NCBI RefSeq assembly: GCF_021233415.1
Contig: NZ_CP089466.1
Coordinates: 1,984,001 to 2,048,000, forward strand
From: Halobacterium litoreum
Lineage (GTDB): Archaea; Halobacteriota; Halobacteria; Halobacteriales; Halobacteriaceae
Direction of reading: 5' to 3'
DNA length: 64,000 bases
A program made the translations under genes and the position numbers. Below the pieces are notes generated by a model. That model did no database searches and was not told the origin of the DNA. It was given only the letters and a program-made list of their open reading frames with translations. Every line of letters starts with the position of its first letter. Position 1 is the stretch's first letter. Shown in pieces: positions 24,864-34,347 of the stretch.

Positions 24864-25151
24864 GCCGCGACGTACGACCCACGCGGGGTTAAGCGCTCGG
24901 TTGGAATCGGTGCGTGGTGCCGCGGCCGAAACGGCGGTAACGACCCGCGACGTACTGTGCGTGCGGTCGCGTCATCTGTCGGCCGTTCCGTGGTTGGAAC
25001 GACCCGGGTCGCCACCCCGCGACCCAGGATTCTCCGCGAGCAGTGGCTCGCGAAATGAGACTCGCCGACTGCGGCGGGTGTCCGCAGCCACCCAGTCGAA
25101 TCCGTGGTCTGTCGGACAACCTATTTACGCCCCCGTGTGGTACTTGTTAAC
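24864..25151. other. Divergent 288-bp spacer with four consecutive hairpins
   Basis: Between nreA and the zinc-ribbon gene I see no ORF. Four stem-loops follow each other: gttcc/ggaac (24985-25000), gggtcgc/gcgaccc (25006-25025), cgcgagc/gctcgcg (25035-25052, with outer tctc/gaga) and ctgcgg/ccgcag (25069-25087). It may be a small RNA or a structured promoter region. The downstream TATA box at 25121-25128 is separate. Confidence 0.4.
25120..25129 (+). promoter_or_regulatory. TATA box of the zinc-ribbon protein gene
   Basis: cctatttacg is centred about 27 nt before the ATG at 25152 and fixes that start, indicating a leaderless mRNA. Confidence 0.55.
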
Positions 25152-25292
25152 ATGAGTGTGGTCGAATCGCTCCGCCGACGGCTCGCGTCCGCGACGCCCG
25201 TCCGATACGAGTGCGGCCTCTGCACCGCGACCTACGACTACGAACCCCCGAACTGTCCGGCCTGCGGGAGCGTCGAAATCAGAGAAGTCTGA
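25152..25292 (+). CDS. Small rubredoxin-like zinc-ribbon protein
   Basis: The 46-residue protein has two CxxC knuckles (YECGLCTATYD and NCPACGSVEI) spaced as in zinc ribbons. It lacks other domains. Such microproteins are abundant in haloarchaea, and some influence stress or motility through protein or nucleic-acid binding. No function can be assigned here. The stop is one base away from the convergent topA stop. Confidence 0.8.
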   Translation: MSVVESLRRRLASATPVRYECGLCTATYDYEPPNCPACGSVEIREV

Positions 25293-25293
25293 G

Positions 25294-27783
25294 TCAGTCC
25301 GCCTTCGCCTGCCACTCGCGGACGCTGTCGGCGCTCACGCCCGAGACCTCCTCGGCGAGCGCGTCCGCGTCCGCCTCGGTGAGGTCGCCGACGTCCTCGA
25401 TGCCCGCGTCCTCCAGTTTCTCCGCCGTCTTCGGGCCGATGCCGTCCAGCACTTCCAGGCCCTTCTGTCGCTGGCGCTCCTGGTACTCCTCGTAGTTACA
25501 GATGGGGCAGCCGAGTTCCCACGGGTCGTCGTCGTCCTCCCCGTCGAACACGAGCAGTTCCGGCAAGTCGTGTTCCTCGCAGTACTCGTCGGTCACCTCG
25601 ATGTCGCCGCGGCGCGGGAGCGGGAGCGAGTAGTCGCAATCCGGGTACCGCGTACAGCCGACCAGCCGGCTCCCGGACTGGAGTTGCTTGATGGCGAGTT
25701 CGCCGCCGTGTTCCTCGCCGCACTCCGGACAGGCACCGATGACGCGGTCCTCGGACTCGTCGGCCTCCTCGGCCGCACACAGCGGACAGCCGTGGACGAA
25801 CGTGTTCCGGCCCGCCAGCATCTTCACCTCGTGGAGGTCGTGTTCCTCGCAGGTCTCGTCGAGCACGAGCGGTTCGCCCGTCGACGGCAGCGGGAGCGTG
25901 AACCGGCACTCGGGGTAGCCGTCACACCCGACGAAGTACGACCCGGTGCGGGACCGCCGGACGAGCAGCGTGTCGCCACACTCCGGACACGGCCCCAGCG
26001 TCTTGTCCGCCTTCAGGGAGTTCCGGAGGTGGTCGCCGATTTCCCCGCGCGAGGCCGTGAGTTCGTCGAACACGCGGTCGAGAATCTCGCGGGACTCCGC
26101 GGTCACCTCGTCTAAGGTCTTCTCGCCCTCGGCGATAGCGGTCATGTCGGCCTCCAGTTCGCTCGTCATCCCCTCGCTCACGACGAGGTCCGCGTACTCC
26201 TCGGCGGCCTCCACGACGGCCTTCGCGAGCGTCGTCGGGCGCGGCGGATTGTCCTCGATGTAGCCGCGGTCGTAGAGCTTCTCGATGGTGTTGTGGCGCG
26301 TCGACTTCGTGCCGATGCCCATCGACTCCATCGTCTCGATGAGGCGGCTCTGCCCGTACCGCCGCGGGGGCTGGGTCTGCTTGGCTTCCATCCGGGGGTC
26401 GGCGAGCGCGAGCGCGTCGCCCTCGTCGACGTCCGGCACGTAGTTCTCGCTCGTGTTGAAGTACGGATAGACCGCGTGGTAGCCGCGCTCCACGAGCCGT
26501 TTGCCGTTGGCCTTCAGGGACTCGCCGTCGGCGTCCGCGACGACCCGCAAGTGCTCCCAGACGGCGGGCTCCGCGAGCGTCGCGAAGAACCGCCGCACGA
26601 CGAGTTCGTACACCTCCCACTCGTCCTCGGAGAGGTCGTTCCGGTTCGGGAAGTCCGTCGTCGGGTGAATCGGCGGGTGGTCGGTCGTCTCCTCGTCGCC
26701 CTCCGTCGGCGTCAGATCGTCGTGGTCGAGCAGGGACTCCGCGTCGTCCCCGAACACCGTGTTCTCGAACGCCGCGAGCAGTTCGCGCTCGTCCAAGTCG
26801 TCGGGGTAGACGGTGTTGTCGGTGCGCGGGTACGTGATGTAGCCCGCCGTGTAGAGGTCCTCGGCGATGCTCATCGCGCGACCCGCGGAGTAGCCGAGCG
26901 ACCCCGCGGCGCGGATGAACTGCGTAGTGTTGAACGGCGCGGGCGGGTCGTCGCTCCGGGTGCGACGGGAGACCGACTGCACGATGGCCTCGCTCGCGGA
27001 CTGGAGCGTCGCGAACGCCGCCTCGGCGTCGCCCTCGTCCCAGACGCGCTCGGCCTCGTTGCCGTCCTCGTCCTCGTAGAAGTACTGCGCCTCGAACGTG
27101 GTGTCGTCCTTGGTGAGGTCCGCGAACAGCTCCCAGTAGTCGTCGGGCTCGAACGCCTCGATTTCGCGTTCCTTGTCCACGATGAGTTTCAGGGTCGGGG
27201 ACTGCACGCGACCCACGGAGATGAAGTCCTCGCCCATCTGCCGCGCGGACAGCGACAGGAACCGCGTCAGCGCGGCGCCCCACATCAGGTCGATTATCTG
27301 TCGGGCCTCGCCCGCCGCCGCGAGGTCGAAGTCGATGTCGTCCGGGTCCGCGAACGCCGACCGCACCTCGTTGTCCGTAATCGAGGAGAAGCGCACGCGC
27401 TTGACGGGGACATCCTCGTTCACGTCCCGCACCAGTTCGTAGGCCTCCTTCCCGATGAGTTCGCCCTCGCGGTCGTAGTCGGTCGCGATGACCACGTCGT
27501 CGGCCTCGCGAGCGAGGCGCTGGAGCGCGTTCACGATGTCCTCCTGTGTCGGTTCCTTCACCACGTCGGCGTGGACGAGTTCGGCCGGCTCGACGTCCCG
27601 CCAGTCCGAGTACTCCGGCGGGAAGTCCACGCCGACGACGTGCCCGGAGAGACCGATGCAGCGTCGGCCGCCCCACTTGTAGACGTTGACGCCCGCGACC
27701 GAATCGGTCGACGCCCCTCCCTCGGAGAGGATGTCGGCGATGCGTCGCGCGGCGTTGTTCTTCTCTGTGACGATGAGTTCCAC
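25294..27783 (-). CDS. topA: DNA topoisomerase I (type IA)
   Basis: The 829-residue enzyme relaxes negative supercoils. The Toprim domain shows TEKNNAARR (Glu7) and DYDREGE at 102-108. The active-site tyrosine is Tyr318 in GYITYPRTDN. Three zinc-ribbon modules follow (CPECGDTLLVRR, CPECGEEHGGEL and related cysteine sets), then a C-terminal helix-hairpin-helix (LDGIGPKTAEKLEDAGI). The start is the GTG at 27783, preceded by GGAGGT at 5-nt spacing. A much longer open frame upstream has no family similarity. The leader contains a hairpin that includes part of the SD. Confidence 0.95.
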   Translation of the reverse strand: MELIVTEKNNAARRIADILSEGGASTDSVAGVNVYKWGGRRCIGLSGHVVGVDFPPEYSDWRDVEPAELVHADVVKEPTQEDIVNALQRLAREADDVVIATDYDREGELIGKEAYELVRDVNEDVPVKRVRFSSITDNEVRSAFADPDDIDFDLAAAGEARQIIDLMWGAALTRFLSLSARQMGEDFISVGRVQSPTLKLIVDKEREIEAFEPDDYWELFADLTKDDTTFEAQYFYEDEDGNEAERVWDEGDAEAAFATLQSASEAIVQSVSRRTRSDDPPAPFNTTQFIRAAGSLGYSAGRAMSIAEDLYTAGYITYPRTDNTVYPDDLDERELLAAFENTVFGDDAESLLDHDDLTPTEGDEETTDHPPIHPTTDFPNRNDLSEDEWEVYELVVRRFFATLAEPAVWEHLRVVADADGESLKANGKRLVERGYHAVYPYFNTSENYVPDVDEGDALALADPRMEAKQTQPPRRYGQSRLIETMESMGIGTKSTRHNTIEKLYDRGYIEDNPPRPTTLAKAVVEAAEEYADLVVSEGMTSELEADMTAIAEGEKTLDEVTAESREILDRVFDELTASRGEIGDHLRNSLKADKTLGPCPECGDTLLVRRSRTGSYFVGCDGYPECRFTLPLPSTGEPLVLDETCEEHDLHEVKMLAGRNTFVHGCPLCAAEEADESEDRVIGACPECGEEHGGELAIKQLQSGSRLVGCTRYPDCDYSLPLPRRGDIEVTDEYCEEHDLPELLVFDGEDDDDPWELGCPICNYEEYQERQRQKGLEVLDGIGPKTAEKLEDAGIEDVGDLTEADADALAEEVSGVSADSVREWQAKAD

Positions 27784-27784
27784 G

Positions 27785-27809
27785 GTGTACCTCCACCCGG
27801 CTCGGGTGG
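27785..27809 (-). promoter_or_regulatory. Leader hairpin overlapping the Shine-Dalgarno of topA
   Basis: On the minus strand ccacccg-agc-cgggtgg (27793-27809) is a perfect 7-bp hairpin with a 3-nt loop, followed at once by aggtacacc and the GTG start. The SD GGAGGT uses the last two bases of the 3' arm, so folding would occlude it in part. A TATA-like tctttaca at about 27839-27847 predicts a leader of roughly 30 nt, unlike the leaderless majority. It could tune translation of topoisomerase I. Confidence 0.55.
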
Positions 27810-27966
27810 TCGTTGGTTGCGGTAGGCCACAACGGCGTGTAAAGATTTCGCCCGCGAAAACCGCAAGCAGGCGACGGGACAAGGCGCGCTCGCGAGGGGC
27901 GTACGCGCCCGCCGTGCGAGCGAGCACGCACGAGGACTTACCACGCTGGCCGCCGACAGGTCGACT

Positions 27967-28350
27967 GTGAATCGCTACGACTTCGGCCGCTGGCTCGGCG
28001 TCGCGTTCGTCGCCATCGGCGTCGGCGCGCTCGCGCTCACGTACCCGCCGTCGGTCGCGCTCGGCGCACAGTTGGCCGCGCTCACCGCCGCCGGCGCGCT
28101 GTTCGTGCTCGCGGGCACCCCGAACCCCGCCCGCGACCGCTACGGCCCACACCGCCTGCTCGGCCTCGGCGACGTGCTCCTCGGGGCGTCTATCGTCGCC
28201 TCCGCGGTCGGCACCGGCCCCGGCGACGGCGGCCTGTTCTACCTCGCGGTCGTCGGCGCGGGCGGCGTCAGCCTCGCCGCCATCGGCCTCGGCTACATCT
28301 TCCGCCCGGACGCGTTCGGCCTCGGGCCGGACGGCTACCCGGCGGAGTGA
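27967..28350 (+). CDS. Four-helix hypothetical membrane protein
   Basis: The 127-residue protein has four predicted membrane helices (about residues 8-25, 31-49, 62-80, 86-107), a short charged loop NPARDRYGPHRLLG and an acidic tail. I recognise only a general haloarchaeal membrane-protein plan and cannot assign a function. The GTG start (gactGTGaatcgc) is the only reasonable one. It is divergent from topA. Confidence 0.7.
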   Translation: MNRYDFGRWLGVAFVAIGVGALALTYPPSVALGAQLAALTAAGALFVLAGTPNPARDRYGPHRLLGLGDVLLGASIVASAVGTGPGDGGLFYLAVVGAGGVSLAAIGLGYIFRPDAFGLGPDGYPAE

Positions 28351-28376
28351 CTGCCCGACGCGTCGACGACGAGCGA

Positions 28377-28790
28377 CTACTCGCCGTCGACGCGGTAGAA
28401 CATCCCCTTCGACGCGGGCCGAGTCGCCTCGAAGCCCCACTGCTCGTAGAAGCCGTCCACGTCAGCCATCAGATTCACGTACGAGTTCGGCGGCGCGTGC
28501 TCGTCGACGTACGCCATCACCGCGTCCATCAGCCGTGAGCCGAGGCCGCGTCCCTGGTGGTCCGGGTGGACGACCATGTCACAGACGTGGTAGACCGAGC
28601 CGCCATCGCCGACGATTCGCGCCATGCCGACGGTTTCGTCGGTTCCGGCCGCCACCACCGTCGCGCCGTAGACCGAGTTCGGCAGCCCGCGCTCGACGCC
28701 CTCGCGGTCCCGTGTCGTCATCCCCGCCGCCTCGCGGAGTTCGAGGAAGCGCTCGGCCGTCGGCAGTTCCTCGCGGAGTTCGTAGGTCAC
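28377..28790 (-). CDS. GNAT family N-acetyltransferase
   Basis: The 137-residue protein has the GNAT fold with acetyl-CoA motif A as VVHPDHQGRGLGSRLM (residues 73-88) and the closing FYEQWGFEATRP strand. YELREELPTAERFLELREAAGM at the start is characteristic of haloarchaeal GNATs that may modify small molecules. The substrate is unknown. The GTG at 28790 (gtcac on the plus strand) is chosen because the longer upstream frame is antisense to gatB. It lies 71 bp downstream of gatB. Confidence 0.9.
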   Translation of the reverse strand: MTYELREELPTAERFLELREAAGMTTRDREGVERGLPNSVYGATVVAAGTDETVGMARIVGDGGSVYHVCDMVVHPDHQGRGLGSRLMDAVMAYVDEHAPPNSYVNLMADVDGFYEQWGFEATRPASKGMFYRVDGE

Positions 28791-28861
28791 AGACTCGGAA
28801 CGGACGACTCTGCGGAAAACGGTGTCGGTGCTGGGCGGCGCAGAACAGCGGGAGACGCGGT

Positions 28862-30340
28862 TTACTCCAGCTCCTCGCGAAGGAGTTCGTTGACCTGTCC
28901 GGGGTCGGCGCTCCCGCCGGTCTTCTGCATGACCTGCCCGACGAGGAAGTTCAGCGCGCCGCCCTCGCCCGCGTGATAGTCCTCGACGGCGTCCGGGTTC
29001 TCCTCGATGGCCTCCTCGACGGCGGCCTGCACCTCGCCGCCCGTCGTCTTCCCGAGGTCCTCGCGCTCGACGATGTCGTCCGGTGCGTCGCCGTCGTCGA
29101 GCATCCCGCGGAGCACGACCTCTTTGGCGTTCTTCGCGGTGATTTCGTCCTCGGCGACGAGTTCGATGAGGCGCTCGAACTCCCCGAACCGGCCCTCGAC
29201 CTCGCCGACGTCCATGTCGCGGTAGTTCAGTTCTCCGAGGATGTTGTCCGCCACCCACGTCGCCGCGAGGCCGGCGTCGTACTCGTCGGCCATCTCCTCG
29301 AAGAGGTCGGCGACCGCCTTCCGGGACGTCAGCTTGGAGGCGGTCTCGGCGCCGACGCCGTACTCCTCGCGGAAGCGCTCGCGGCGCGCGTCCGGCAGTT
29401 CCGGAATCGGAATCTCCGACTTCCAGTCCGACACTTCGAGGGGCGGGATGTCGGCCTCGCGGAAGTACCGGTAGTCTTTCTCCTCCTCCTTCGAGCGCAT
29501 CGAGACCGTGATGCCGCGGGCCTCGTCCCAGTGGCGGGTCTCCTGTTCGACCTCGCGGCCGCGCTGAATCTGGTTTCGCTGGCGCGTAATCTCGTAGGCG
29601 AGGGCCTTCTCCGCGGCCTTGTGACTGGAGATGTTCTTCACCTCGGTACGGTTCGCGGCTTCGAGCGCGTCGTCGCTCGGCTCGCCGCCCGCGAGTTCGT
29701 CGGCGCCCATCATCGAGATGTTCGCGTCCACGCGCAGGCTGCCGTCGCGCTCCGCGTCGAAGATGCCGAGATATTCGAGGACTTCCGTGAGTTTCGCGAG
29801 GAACGACCGCACCTCGTCGGCGTCCCGGAAGTCCGGCCGGGTGACGATTTCCATCAGCGGCGTGCCGGCGCGGTTGTAGTTCACGAGCGTGTAGTCGGCG
29901 GTGTCGATGCTGCCGCCGACGTGCTGGAGGCTCCCGGGGTCCTCCTCGAGGTGCGCGCGCTCGATGCCGATAGTGCGCCGGTCGTCGCCCACCGCCACGT
30001 CGAGTTCGCCGTCCTGGCAAATCGGGGCGTCGTACTGCGTGATCTGGAACCCCTTCGGGAGGTCCGGGTAGAAGTAGTTCTTCCGGTGGAACCGGGTGCG
30101 CTCGGGGATGTCCGCGTCGATGGCTTTCCCGAGTTTCACGGCGGCCTCGACGGCGCCCTCGTTCAACACGGGGAGCGCCCCCGGGAGTCCGAGACAGACG
30201 GGGCAGGTGTGCGTGTTCGGTTCGGCGTCCGCGGTGTCGGTCGAACACCCACAGAAGATTTTGGTGTCCGTTTCCAGTTGCACGTGGACCTCCAGACCGA
30301 TGACGGCCGCGAGGTCCTGCGTGGCGGCCTGCGCGCTCAT
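28862..30340 (-). CDS. gatB: Asp-tRNA(Asn)/Glu-tRNA(Gln) amidotransferase subunit B
   Basis: The 492-residue subunit of GatCAB converts misacylated Glu-tRNA(Gln) and Asp-tRNA(Asn). VIGLEVHVQLETDTKIFCGCS, the zinc-like CPVCLGLPGALPVLN, FHRKNYFYPDLPKGFQITQYD and the kinase-domain segments (LEEDPGSLQHVGGSIDTADYTLVNYNRAGTPLMEIV) are all present, with the tail domain ending FLVGQVMQKTGGSADPG. gatA and gatC are not in this window. It is divergent from the smc operon and shares a 131-bp spacer with it. Confidence 0.96.
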   Translation of the reverse strand: MSAQAATQDLAAVIGLEVHVQLETDTKIFCGCSTDTADAEPNTHTCPVCLGLPGALPVLNEGAVEAAVKLGKAIDADIPERTRFHRKNYFYPDLPKGFQITQYDAPICQDGELDVAVGDDRRTIGIERAHLEEDPGSLQHVGGSIDTADYTLVNYNRAGTPLMEIVTRPDFRDADEVRSFLAKLTEVLEYLGIFDAERDGSLRVDANISMMGADELAGGEPSDDALEAANRTEVKNISSHKAAEKALAYEITRQRNQIQRGREVEQETRHWDEARGITVSMRSKEEEKDYRYFREADIPPLEVSDWKSEIPIPELPDARRERFREEYGVGAETASKLTSRKAVADLFEEMADEYDAGLAATWVADNILGELNYRDMDVGEVEGRFGEFERLIELVAEDEITAKNAKEVVLRGMLDDGDAPDDIVEREDLGKTTGGEVQAAVEEAIEENPDAVEDYHAGEGGALNFLVGQVMQKTGGSADPGQVNELLREELE

Positions 30341-30438
30341 TGCCGGTCGATTCGCGGCGCGGGCGCTTAGGACTAACGAAGCCCCGACCCCGCGAGAGTT
30401 ACCAGAGAACGGATATTTGTCTGACGCTCGTCCGACCT

Positions 30439-30450
30439 ACGCTTTTACGT
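30439..30450 (+). promoter_or_regulatory. TATA-like element of the smc operon
   Basis: cgcttttacgtt lies about 27 nt before the ATG at 30472 and marks the operon promoter. The rest of the 131-bp spacer shows no gene. Confidence 0.5.
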
Positions 30451-30471
30451 TTCGAGCGCGGTTGAACGTGC

Positions 30472-30756
30472 ATGACCGACGACGCGAAACGCGTGGACGA
30501 ACTGGAGGAGCGAGTCAGCGAACTGGAAGCCACGGTGCGCGGCCTCACCGAGGAACTCGTGGACGCCAGCGAACGCATCCGCACGCTGGAGGCGGAACTC
30601 GACCAGACGCCGAGCACGGAGGAACTCCGGGACGCCCACGAGGAAACCCCCGTCACCGGCGAAGGCGACGCCGACGGAGACGAAGCGACTAAAGGCGAGG
30701 CCGGCGACGACGGGGACAACGAGGAATCCGGCCTCGACGACATCATCGTCGCCTGA
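30472..30756 (+). CDS. DUF7518-like coiled-coil protein at head of the smc operon
   Basis: The 94-residue protein begins with a clear coiled coil (DELEERVSELEATVRGLTEELVDASERIRTLEAEL) and ends with a disordered acidic tail closing GLDDIIVA. It is 18 bp before smc. In several haloarchaea a small protein of this kind sits beside smc, so a role with condensin is likely but inferred. A DNA-binding activity is not evident. Confidence 0.75.
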   Translation: MTDDAKRVDELEERVSELEATVRGLTEELVDASERIRTLEAELDQTPSTEELRDAHEETPVTGEGDADGDEATKGEAGDDGDNEESGLDDIIVA

Positions 30757-30774
30757 GGTCGGCTCCGTCTCCCC

Positions 30775-33700
30775 ATGTACATCGACGAAATCGTCCTCGA
30801 GAACTTCAAGAGCTTCGGCGGCACGACGAGGATTCCCTTCTACGAGGACTTCACCACAATCAGCGGGCCGAACGGCTCCGGGAAGTCCAACATCATCGAC
30901 GCCGTGTTGTTCTCGCTGGGCCTCGCTCGCACCTCGGGAATGCGCGCGGAGAAACTCACGGACCTCATCTACAACCCCTCCCACGACGGCGAAGGCGAAG
31001 CCGCCGGCCCGAGAGAGGCCAGCGTCGAAGTCGTCTTGAACAACGAGGACGGCACGCTGTCGCGCTCGCAGGTCACCACGGCCGCCGGCTCCGACAGCGT
31101 CGGCGACGTGGACAAAATCACCGTGAAGCGCCGCGTCAAGCGAACCGAGGACAACTACTACTCCTATTACTACCTGAACGGCCGGTCGGTGAACCTCTCG
31201 GACATTCGGGACTTGCTCGCGCAGGCTGGCGTCGCCCCAGAGGGGTACAACGTCGTGATGCAGGGCGACGTGACCGGCATCATCAACATGACCGCGGGCG
31301 AGCGCCGCGAAATCGTGGACGAAATCGCGGGCGTCGCGGAGTTCGACGCGAAGAAGGCCGACGCCTTCGACGAACTGGAAGTCGTCGAGGAGCGCATCAG
31401 CGAGGCCGACCTGAAAATCGAGGAGAAACACGAGCGCCTCGACCAACTCGCGGACGAACGCGAGACGGCACTCGAGTACAAGGGCCTGCGCGACGAGAAA
31501 CAGGAGTACGAGAGTTACGCGAAGGCCGCCGAACTGGAGGAGAAACGCGAGGACCTCGACGCCACCCGGGCGGACGCCGCCGAGCGCGAGGCCGAACTCG
31601 ACGACCTCCAGGAGGAACTCGACGAGCGCCGCGGGAAGGTGATGCGCCTCGAAGAGGACCTCGAAGACCTGAACGCGGAAATCGAGCGGAAGGGCGAGGA
31701 CGAGCAGTTGGCCATCAAGCGCGAGATGGAGGAGATAAAGGGCGACATCTCGCGGCTGGAGGACAAGGTCGAGGGCGCCGAGGAGCGCATTCAGGACGCC
31801 GAGAACGAGCGCCGGCAGGCGTTCGTCGAAATCGACCGCAAGCAGGAGCAAATCGACGACCTCGAAGACGACATCCGGGACGTGAAAGTCGAGAAGGCGT
31901 CCGTGAAGGCCGACGTGCAGGAGAAGCAGGCCGACCTCGCGGACGTGGAGGCGGAAATCGAGTCCGTCGACACCGAGTTCGACGAACTCAAGGCCGAACT
32001 CGCGGAGAAGAAGGAGCGACTGGAGGACGCCAAGAGCGAGCGCAACGACCTCCAGCGCGAGCAGGACCGCCTGCTGGACGAGGCCAACCGGCGGTCGAAC
32101 GAGATCAGCGACGCGCAGGACGAACTCGAAGACGCCCGCGAGAAACTGCCCGAACTCGACGCGACGCTGGACGACCTGCAGGACGAACTGGTGAAGGCCA
32201 AGCGCAACCGCGAGCAGATAAACGACGTCGTGGAGGACCTGAAACAGGAGAAGTCCGAGCGACAGGACGACCTCGCGGACGTCGAAGACGACCTCTCCGC
32301 GGCCCAGGAGGAGTACGCGCGGCTCGAAGCGCAGGCCGACCAGTCCGGCGACAGTTCCTACGGGAAGGCGGTGTCGACGATTCTGAACAGCGGGAAGGAG
32401 GGCGTCCACGGCACGGTCGCCCAACTGGGCGGCGTCAGCGAGCAGTACGCGACGGCCTGCGAGACGGCGGCGGGCGGCCGGCTGGCGAACGTCGTGGTGG
32501 ACGACGACGGCACGGGCCAGCGCTGCATCGAGTACCTGAAACAGCGGAACGCGGGCCGCGCCACCTTCCTCCCCATCACGAAGATGCGCCACCGGTCGCT
32601 CCCGAGCACGCCGAGCATGCCGGGCGTGGTGGACTTCGCGTACAACCTCGTGGACTTCGACGAGCAGTACGCGCCCGTGTTCTCGTACGTCCTCGGGGAC
32701 ACGCTCGTCGTGGAGAACATGGAGACGGCCCGCGACCTGATGGGCGACTACCGCCTCGTCACGCTGTCGGGCGAACTCGTGGAGAAGTCCGGCGCGATGA
32801 CGGGCGGGTCGCGGTCCGGGTCGCGGTACTCCTTCTCGAAGTCCGGCAAGGGGCAACTCGAACGCGTCGCCGAGCGCATCCAGCGCCTCGAAGACGAGCG
32901 CGAGTCGATTCGAGAGGACGTCCGGGAAATCGACGAGCGCCTCGACGACGCCCGGGACCGGCGACAGGACGCGACCGACCAGGTGCGCTCGATTCAAAAC
33001 GACATCGAGCAGGCCGAGAACGAGCGCGAGAGCGCCGAGGAGCGCATCGACGAACTGGAGGCGCGCATCGAGGAGTTGCAGGGCGAGCGCGAGGACGTGG
33101 ACGAGAAGATGCAGGCCATCGAGGCCGACATCGACGACCAGAAAGCGGTCATCGCGGACGTCGAGGCGGACATCGAGGAACTGGAGAGCGAACTCGCGGA
33201 CTCGAAGATTCCCGACCTCACCGCGGAGAAAGAGGACATCGAAGCGGACATCGGCGACCTCGAGGACCGCGTGGACGACCTCGACGGCGACCTGAACAGC
33301 CTCCAGTTGGAGAAGGAGTACGCCGAGGACGCCGTGGAGGACCTCCACGACGACATCGAGGCGGCCCAGAACCGGAAGGCCGAACAGCAGGAACGCATCT
33401 CCGAGTTGGAGGAGCAAATCGAGGGCAAGCGCGAGACCCTCGAAGCGAAAGAGGAGGCCGTCGCGGAACTGGAGGAAGAACTCGCGGAACTGAAAGGCGA
33501 GCGCGAGGACCTCAAGGAAGCGCTACGAGAGGCGAAGTCGGCACGCGACGAGAAAGCAAGCGAGGTCGAGCAGGTGAAAAATCGACTGGAGAGCCTGCGG
33601 AAGGCCGAGGCGCGCCTCGAGGAGGAAATCGAGGAGCTGGACGACGCGGTCGGCGACTACGACCCCGAGGAGATTCCCGACCTCGACGAGGTCGAGGAGA

Positions 33701-34347
33701 ACGTCCAGCGCCTCGAACGCCGGATGGAGGCCCTCGAACCGGTGAACATGCTCGCCATCGACGAGTACGACGAGGTCGAGGCCGAACTCGACGACCTCGA
33801 GGCCAAGCGGGAGACGCTGGTGGAGGAACGCGACGGGATTCAGGACCGCATCGCGCGCTTCGACGAGCAGAAGAAGGCGACGTTCATGGAGGCGTTCGAC
33901 GCCATCAACGACCACTTCCAGCGCATCTTCTCGCGGCTGTCGGCTGGCACCGGTGAACTCGAACTCGAAGACCCCGAGGACCCCTTCGAGGGCGGCCTGA
34001 CGATGAAGGCCCAGCCGGCGGACAAGCCGGTGCAGCGACTGGACGCGATGAGCGGCGGGGAGAAGTCCCTGACCGCGCTCGCGTTCATCTTCGCGATTCA
34101 GCGCCACAACCCCGCGCCGTTCTACGCGCTGGACGAAGTGGACGCGTTCCTCGACGCGGTGAACGCGGACCGCGTCGGCGAACTCGTGGACGAACTCGCG
34201 GGCGACGCGCAGTTCGTCGTCGTGAGCCACCGCTCCGCGATGCTCGACCGGTCCGAGCGCGCCATCGGCGTGACGATGCAGGAGGACAACCGCAGCGTCG
34301 TGACGGGCATCGACCTGTCGGCGCAGGGGGCGACGGCAGATGATTAG
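30775..34347 (+). CDS. smc: Chromosome segregation protein SMC
   Basis: The 1190-residue condensin ATPase has Walker A GPNGSGKSN at residues 31-39, then a long coiled coil to about 510. The hinge spans about 520-690 (YGKAVSTILNSGKEGVHGTVAQL ... LVEKSGAMTGGS). A second coiled coil follows, then the ABC signature LDAMSGGEKSLTALAF and Walker B PAPFYALDEVDAFLD. It works as a dimer with the kleisin ScpA to organise the chromosome. The stop overlaps the scpA start by eight bases, so the two are translationally coupled. Confidence 0.97.
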   Translation: MYIDEIVLENFKSFGGTTRIPFYEDFTTISGPNGSGKSNIIDAVLFSLGLARTSGMRAEKLTDLIYNPSHDGEGEAAGPREASVEVVLNNEDGTLSRSQVTTAAGSDSVGDVDKITVKRRVKRTEDNYYSYYYLNGRSVNLSDIRDLLAQAGVAPEGYNVVMQGDVTGIINMTAGERREIVDEIAGVAEFDAKKADAFDELEVVEERISEADLKIEEKHERLDQLADERETALEYKGLRDEKQEYESYAKAAELEEKREDLDATRADAAEREAELDDLQEELDERRGKVMRLEEDLEDLNAEIERKGEDEQLAIKREMEEIKGDISRLEDKVEGAEERIQDAENERRQAFVEIDRKQEQIDDLEDDIRDVKVEKASVKADVQEKQADLADVEAEIESVDTEFDELKAELAEKKERLEDAKSERNDLQREQDRLLDEANRRSNEISDAQDELEDAREKLPELDATLDDLQDELVKAKRNREQINDVVEDLKQEKSERQDDLADVEDDLSAAQEEYARLEAQADQSGDSSYGKAVSTILNSGKEGVHGTVAQLGGVSEQYATACETAAGGRLANVVVDDDGTGQRCIEYLKQRNAGRATFLPITKMRHRSLPSTPSMPGVVDFAYNLVDFDEQYAPVFSYVLGDTLVVENMETARDLMGDYRLVTLSGELVEKSGAMTGGSRSGSRYSFSKSGKGQLERVAERIQRLEDERESIREDVREIDERLDDARDRRQDATDQVRSIQNDIEQAENERESAEERIDELEARIEELQGEREDVDEKMQAIEADIDDQKAVIADVEADIEELESELADSKIPDLTAEKEDIEADIGDLEDRVDDLDGDLNSLQLEKEYAEDAVEDLHDDIEAAQNRKAEQQERISELEEQIEGKRETLEAKEEAVAELEEELAELKGEREDLKEALREAKSARDEKASEVEQVKNRLESLRKAEARLEEEIEELDDAVGDYDPEEIPDLDEVEENVQRLERRMEALEPVNMLAIDEYDEVEAELDDLEAKRETLVEERDGIQDRIARFDEQKKATFMEAFDAINDHFQRIFSRLSAGTGELELEDPEDPFEGGLTMKAQPADKPVQRLDAMSGGEKSLTALAFIFAIQRHNPAPFYALDEVDAFLDAVNADRVGELVDELAGDAQFVVVSHRSAMLDRSERAIGVTMQEDNRSVVTGIDLSAQGATADD

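Noticed and set aside
25294-28440. A 1048-residue open frame that would extend topA far upstream on the minus strand
   Set aside because: The 219 extra codons have no similarity to topoisomerases and lie across a plus-strand gene and its promoter. The SD and GTG at 27783 give the family start.
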